NCBI GenBank assembly: GCA_036822015.1
Contig: DAISIL010000085.1
Span: forward strand, 1 to 9,377
DNA: 9,377 bases
Source of the DNA: DAISIL01 sp036822015
GTDB taxonomy: Bacteria; Bacteroidota; Bacteroidia; Cytophagales; Bernardetiaceae
Reading direction: 5' to 3'
The number at the start of each line of letters is the position of its first letter. Within the stretch, counting starts at the first letter, position 1. Position numbers and translations under genes: made by a program. Below, piece after piece: positions 7,622-9,377 of this stretch. The notes under the pieces are model-generated. The model ran no database searches and had not been told where the DNA came from. It saw only the letters and a list, made by a program, of their open reading frames with translations.

Positions 7622-7753
7622 TTACTGCTTCAGTACGCCCAGAGGCAAAATCTTGTTGATAGAGGTGCTTTTTGGTTTGGGTTCCTCCTCGTCGCAGCCA
7701 ACAAAAAGGAACAGAAATATACCCAAGGCGAGAAACTTTAATGTGCTTTTCAT
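7622..7753 (-). CDS. 43-residue small lipoprotein with an acidic surface-export-like motif
   Basis: The frame reads MKSTLKFLALGIFLFLFVGC and then DEEEPKPKSTSINKILPLGVLKQ. It has a basic n-region, a hydrophobic core and a lipobox-like FVGC ending at C20, so signal peptidase II should leave a mature peptide of only 24 residues. The run D-E-E-E directly after the cysteine resembles the acidic lipoprotein export signal that sends Bacteroidota lipoproteins to the cell surface. No homologue is recognised; the tail could be the remnant of a longer lipoprotein, but nothing in frame continues it. A promoter-like TTG-N17-TATTTTCG precedes it. It is convergent with the glycosyltransferase gene, with three bases between the stop codons. 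Function unknown. Confidence 0.7.
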   Translation of the reverse strand: MKSTLKFLALGIFLFLFVGCDEEEPKPKSTSINKILPLGVLKQ

Positions 7754-7770
7754 TTTGGTTTTTTAAGGTA

Positions 7771-7798
7771 CGAAAATAATGTAATATTTTTCAATCAA
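7771..7798 (-). promoter_or_regulatory. Candidate promoter for the small lipoprotein gene
   Basis: On the minus strand TTG (7798-7796) is followed after 17 bases by TATTTTCG (7778-7771), a TAnnTTTG -7 box with one mismatch. Transcription would begin around 7765, about 12 nt before the ATG at 7753. The spacing supports the lipoprotein frame being a real gene. Confidence 0.4.
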
Positions 7799-7822
7799 TT
7801 TCACGAAATCTTCTAAGAAAAA

Positions 7823-7840
7823 TGGAAATTCACATTTCCA
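7823..7840. repeat. Perfect 7-bp inverted repeat directly upstream of palindromic motif copy 2
   Basis: TGGAAAT (7823-7829) and ATTTCCA (7834-7840) are perfect complements around the 4-base loop TCAC. The right arm runs into the CAGATAAC start of the 26-bp motif. It may be a second operator, or a small hairpin; copies 1 and 3 of the motif lack it. Confidence 0.5.
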
Positions 7841-7864
7841 GATAACTTTGTAATTCAAAGTAAA
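7839..7864 (+). promoter_or_regulatory. Palindromic 26-bp motif, copy 2
   Basis: The core is ACTTTGTAATTCAAAGT (7845-7861) and includes the perfect plus-strand -7 box TAACTTTG (7843-7850). It differs from copy 1 only at one of the central bases. No plus-strand gene follows: there is no ATG between here and copy 3. It lies about 90 bp upstream of the lipoprotein start on the other strand, and because the core is symmetrical it could act there as an operator. Confidence 0.5.
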
Positions 7865-7959
7865 AGATTTTACCCGCTTTGCCTTTATCCCAACGAAATA
7901 CCAGCAGGGATCAGGGAGAGTTACGAAGTTCAGTAAGCAGCAGAAAAAAAATAACTTTT

Positions 7960-7985
7960 CAGATAACTTTGTAGTACAAAGTAAA
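7960..7985 (+). promoter_or_regulatory. Palindromic 26-bp motif, copy 3
   Basis: The core is ACTTTGTAGTACAAAGT (7966-7982), the most symmetrical of the three copies, because the central GTAGTAC is nearly self-complementary as well. The -7 box TAACTTTG is at 7964-7971. It lies exactly 121 bp after copy 2 in the same orientation and is preceded by a partial duplicate (ATAACTTTT at 7951-7959). No plus-strand gene follows before the convergent membrane-protein gene. Confidence 0.5.
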
Positions 7986-8047
7986 AAAGCCTTTTTTATT
8001 CGCTTTTGTAAAATATTACCGCGCTCCATGCGCTTGTCGTCCTGTAG

Positions 8048-8500
8048 CTATCTGCGTATTGTCCGATAAACGTAACTAATATGAACGATCCAAAAGAGCA
8101 GCGCAACCACCACGGCCACCGCAAGAGAAATCTTATTGGAAAGCGATGGAGGCCCAGCCACAAAATCTCTCCATGCCGCGTACATAATTGCGCCTGACAT
8201 GAGGCTAGTTAGTACGTAGTTTGTGTAACCGCATATTTGCATAAGTAAGTTCTTTTTTTGCAGAGGCTTTTGCATCAGCTCGGCATCCAGAATGTGTAGG
8301 GCATCACCGCGCGCTGTTTTTACCTGTGATCGTGTTTGGAGAAGATAACCTCCTGCCGCTAATACCCAAACGCCCATCACCAAAACAGGTAGGATCACTT
8401 TTGGAGTATCCGGCCATATAGCTGGGGTCAGGAGATACACCCAAAACAGAAATACGGGTACTATGGATAATCCCGCCAAAACACCCAGGAATCTTGTCAT
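8048..8500 (-). CDS. Four-helix integral membrane protein of unknown function, paired with a histidine kinase
   Basis: The 150-residue protein starts MTRFLGVLAGLSIVPVFLFW and has four hydrophobic segments at about 4-26, 36-56, 90-112 and 121-144. A polar loop (RSQVKTARGDALHILDAELMQKPLQKKN, about 60-87) between helices two and three should be cytoplasmic and may be the interaction surface. The last residues RTIRR are basic. I recognise no family. The ATG at 8500 was chosen because it lies 7 bases after the kinase stop; a longer frame to 8587 exists but overlaps the kinase C terminus and starts without a hydrophobic segment. The tight spacing implies co-transcription with the kinase. Confidence 0.82.
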   Translation of the reverse strand: MTRFLGVLAGLSIVPVFLFWVYLLTPAIWPDTPKVILPVLVMGVWVLAAGGYLLQTRSQVKTARGDALHILDAELMQKPLQKKNLLMQICGYTNYVLTSLMSGAIMYAAWRDFVAGPPSLSNKISLAVAVVVALLFWIVHISYVYRTIRR

Positions 8501-8507
8501 GTACCGG

Positions 8508-9377
8508 CTACTTTTTGGGTAAACGTACCGTAAAAATCGTTCCGAGATTGACGGTACTTTGTACGTCGATGTGTCCTCCCATGGCATCTACCTGACTTTT
8601 GGTCAAGAACAACCCGATACCCTTTGCCTCCGGATGCTCATGGAAGGTCTTGTACATCCCAAAAACTTTCTCGCCGTGAGTTTTTAGATCAATGCCCAGT
8701 CCATTGTCCTCGACTTTGATGTACACATGGGCCTGATCTTCGGTAGCAGAGACGCTCACGTAGGATTTTTTGCGTTTGGAGCGGTACTTGATGCCGTTGG
8801 TCAGGAAGTTTAAGATGATACTTTCCATGTAGGCCGGCACGACGAACACTTGTACATCTTCGGGAACTTGATTGATGAGTTCTACCTGGGCTTCTTTGGC
8901 CAGAAAGCTAATACTCAACATCGTATCCGTAACCATCTGATGCAGATATACCGTTGTTTTTTCTTGTGCCGACACCTGAAAGTTAATGTCCAGCACCTGG
9001 TTGAGGTGTTGGATAGTCTCGTTGAGTTTGTGGGCTACCTGAGCAAAGAGTTGAATGTAGGTGTTTTGGAAAATATCCGGCTCCTCGGCTTCCAGTACGC
9101 CCAGTAGCCCCTGCATATTCGAGACGCTGGAGCGAAGGTTGTGCGAAACGATGTGGGTAAAATGGGTGAGTTGCTTGTTTTGGGCTTCGATTTTTTGGCG
9201 GCTGTACACCGATTGGCTGATGTCCGTAATCACCGTAACCGTCTTATCTTGTCCAAAAGTTACGGTACGCGACCTGAAATGCCGATCTTCCCCCTGAATA
9301 GATAGCGAATAACGCACCTCCACAACCTCCTGCGTTTGGTAAGCCTCCAGGACGGCGTTTTTGTGCAGTTGTCCCAC
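8508..9377 (-). CDS. PAS-domain sensor histidine kinase, N terminus outside the window
   Basis: The visible 289 residues comprise the end of a PAS domain (about 1-55, with RTVTFGQDKTVTVITDISQ), a DHp domain with the H-box FTHIVSHNLRSSVSNMQGLL (phospho-acceptor H79) and a complete HATPase_c domain: N-box ILNFLTNGIKYRS (N194), G1 DNGLGID (D224-G228), F-like region MYKTFHEHPEAKG and G2 KGIGLFL (G253, G255). It should autophosphorylate and pass phosphate to a response regulator that is not in the window. The frame is open to the right edge; the GTG at 9377 is not evidence for a start. No membrane helix is visible in this part, so membrane sensing, if any, depends on the missing N terminus or on the four-helix protein encoded next. 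Confidence 0.93.
   Translation of the reverse strand: MGQLHKNAVLEAYQTQEVVEVRYSLSIQGEDRHFRSRTVTFGQDKTVTVITDISQSVYSRQKIEAQNKQLTHFTHIVSHNLRSSVSNMQGLLGVLEAEEPDIFQNTYIQLFAQVAHKLNETIQHLNQVLDINFQVSAQEKTTVYLHQMVTDTMLSISFLAKEAQVELINQVPEDVQVFVVPAYMESIILNFLTNGIKYRSKRKKSYVSVSATEDQAHVYIKVEDNGLGIDLKTHGEKVFGMYKTFHEHPEAKGIGLFLTKSQVDAMGGHIDVQSTVNLGTIFTVRLPKK

Larger units (their letters stand above)
7754..8047. other. Intergenic region between the lipoprotein and membrane-protein genes
   Basis: This AT-rich stretch of about 290 bp carries the lipoprotein promoter, an inverted repeat and two copies of the 26-bp palindromic motif. A frame without stops runs rightwards from about 7864 to beyond 8040, but it starts without ATG, has no recognisable composition and crosses motif copy 3, so I do not call a gene. 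A short A6-GCC-T6 symmetrical element at 7983-7997 might be a weak terminator for the minus-strand genes. Confidence 0.6.

Noticed and set aside
7864..8050. Stop-free plus-strand frame through motif copy 3
   Set aside because: It has no ATG until near its end, no recognisable domain and runs over a repeated regulatory motif; AT-rich chance frame is more likely.
8501..8587. Longer start for the four-helix membrane protein
   Set aside because: It would overlap the end of the histidine kinase and adds a polar, non-conserved-looking segment; the ATG at 8500 fits gene spacing better.

Overview
The window looks like a chromosomal segment from a member of the Bacteroidota, probably Cytophagales- or Saprospirales-like. 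The evidence is the gene families (TPR/DHp and PAS-type sensor proteins with Bacteroidota-style H-boxes, a 7TMR-DISM sensor fused to a SpoIIE-type phosphatase), several candidate promoters of the Bacteroidota form TTG-N17-23-TAnnTTTG, the lack of obvious Shine-Dalgarno sequences, and a tiny lipoprotein with acidic residues straight after its lipid-anchor cysteine. The genus cannot be fixed from the sequence alone.

Layout from left to right. (1) Positions 1-158 are the end of a CRISPR array with 36-bp repeats, two spacers of 30 and 28 bp, and a degenerate last repeat that marks the leader-distal end. No cas gene is visible. (2) Twelve bases further on, a minus-strand TPR-TM-DHp signalling gene (1706-170) is broken by an in-frame stop and a one-base insertion, so it is a pseudogene. 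(3) A divergent intergenic region carries a good promoter for the pseudogene and the first of three copies of a palindromic 26-bp motif. The motif is followed by a plus-strand CNT-family nucleoside:cation symporter (1932-3212) and a strong hairpin. (4) A plus-strand three-gene operon (3443-7618) encodes a 7TMR-DISM/SpoIIE phosphatase, an LpxL/HtrB-like lipid A acyltransferase and a GT4 glycosyltransferase. The last two overlap by 26 bp. (5) Convergent to this operon, and previously easy to overlook, is a 43-residue lipoprotein gene (7753-7622). (6) A roughly 290-bp intergenic region holds two more copies of the 26-bp palindromic motif in direct orientation, 121 bp apart. (7) A minus-strand pair closes the window: a PAS-histidine kinase running off the right edge and, 7 bp after its stop, a four-helix membrane protein of unknown function.

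The common theme is signal sensing and the cell envelope: a membrane sensor with a phosphatase output is co-transcribed with two genes that act on lipid A or surface glycans. The most unusual items are the CRISPR array of unresolved type, the decayed sensor directly beside it, the three near-identical palindromes that overlap perfect -7 boxes (two of them with no gene downstream), and the micro-lipoprotein. I found no clearly undescribed multi-gene system in this window.
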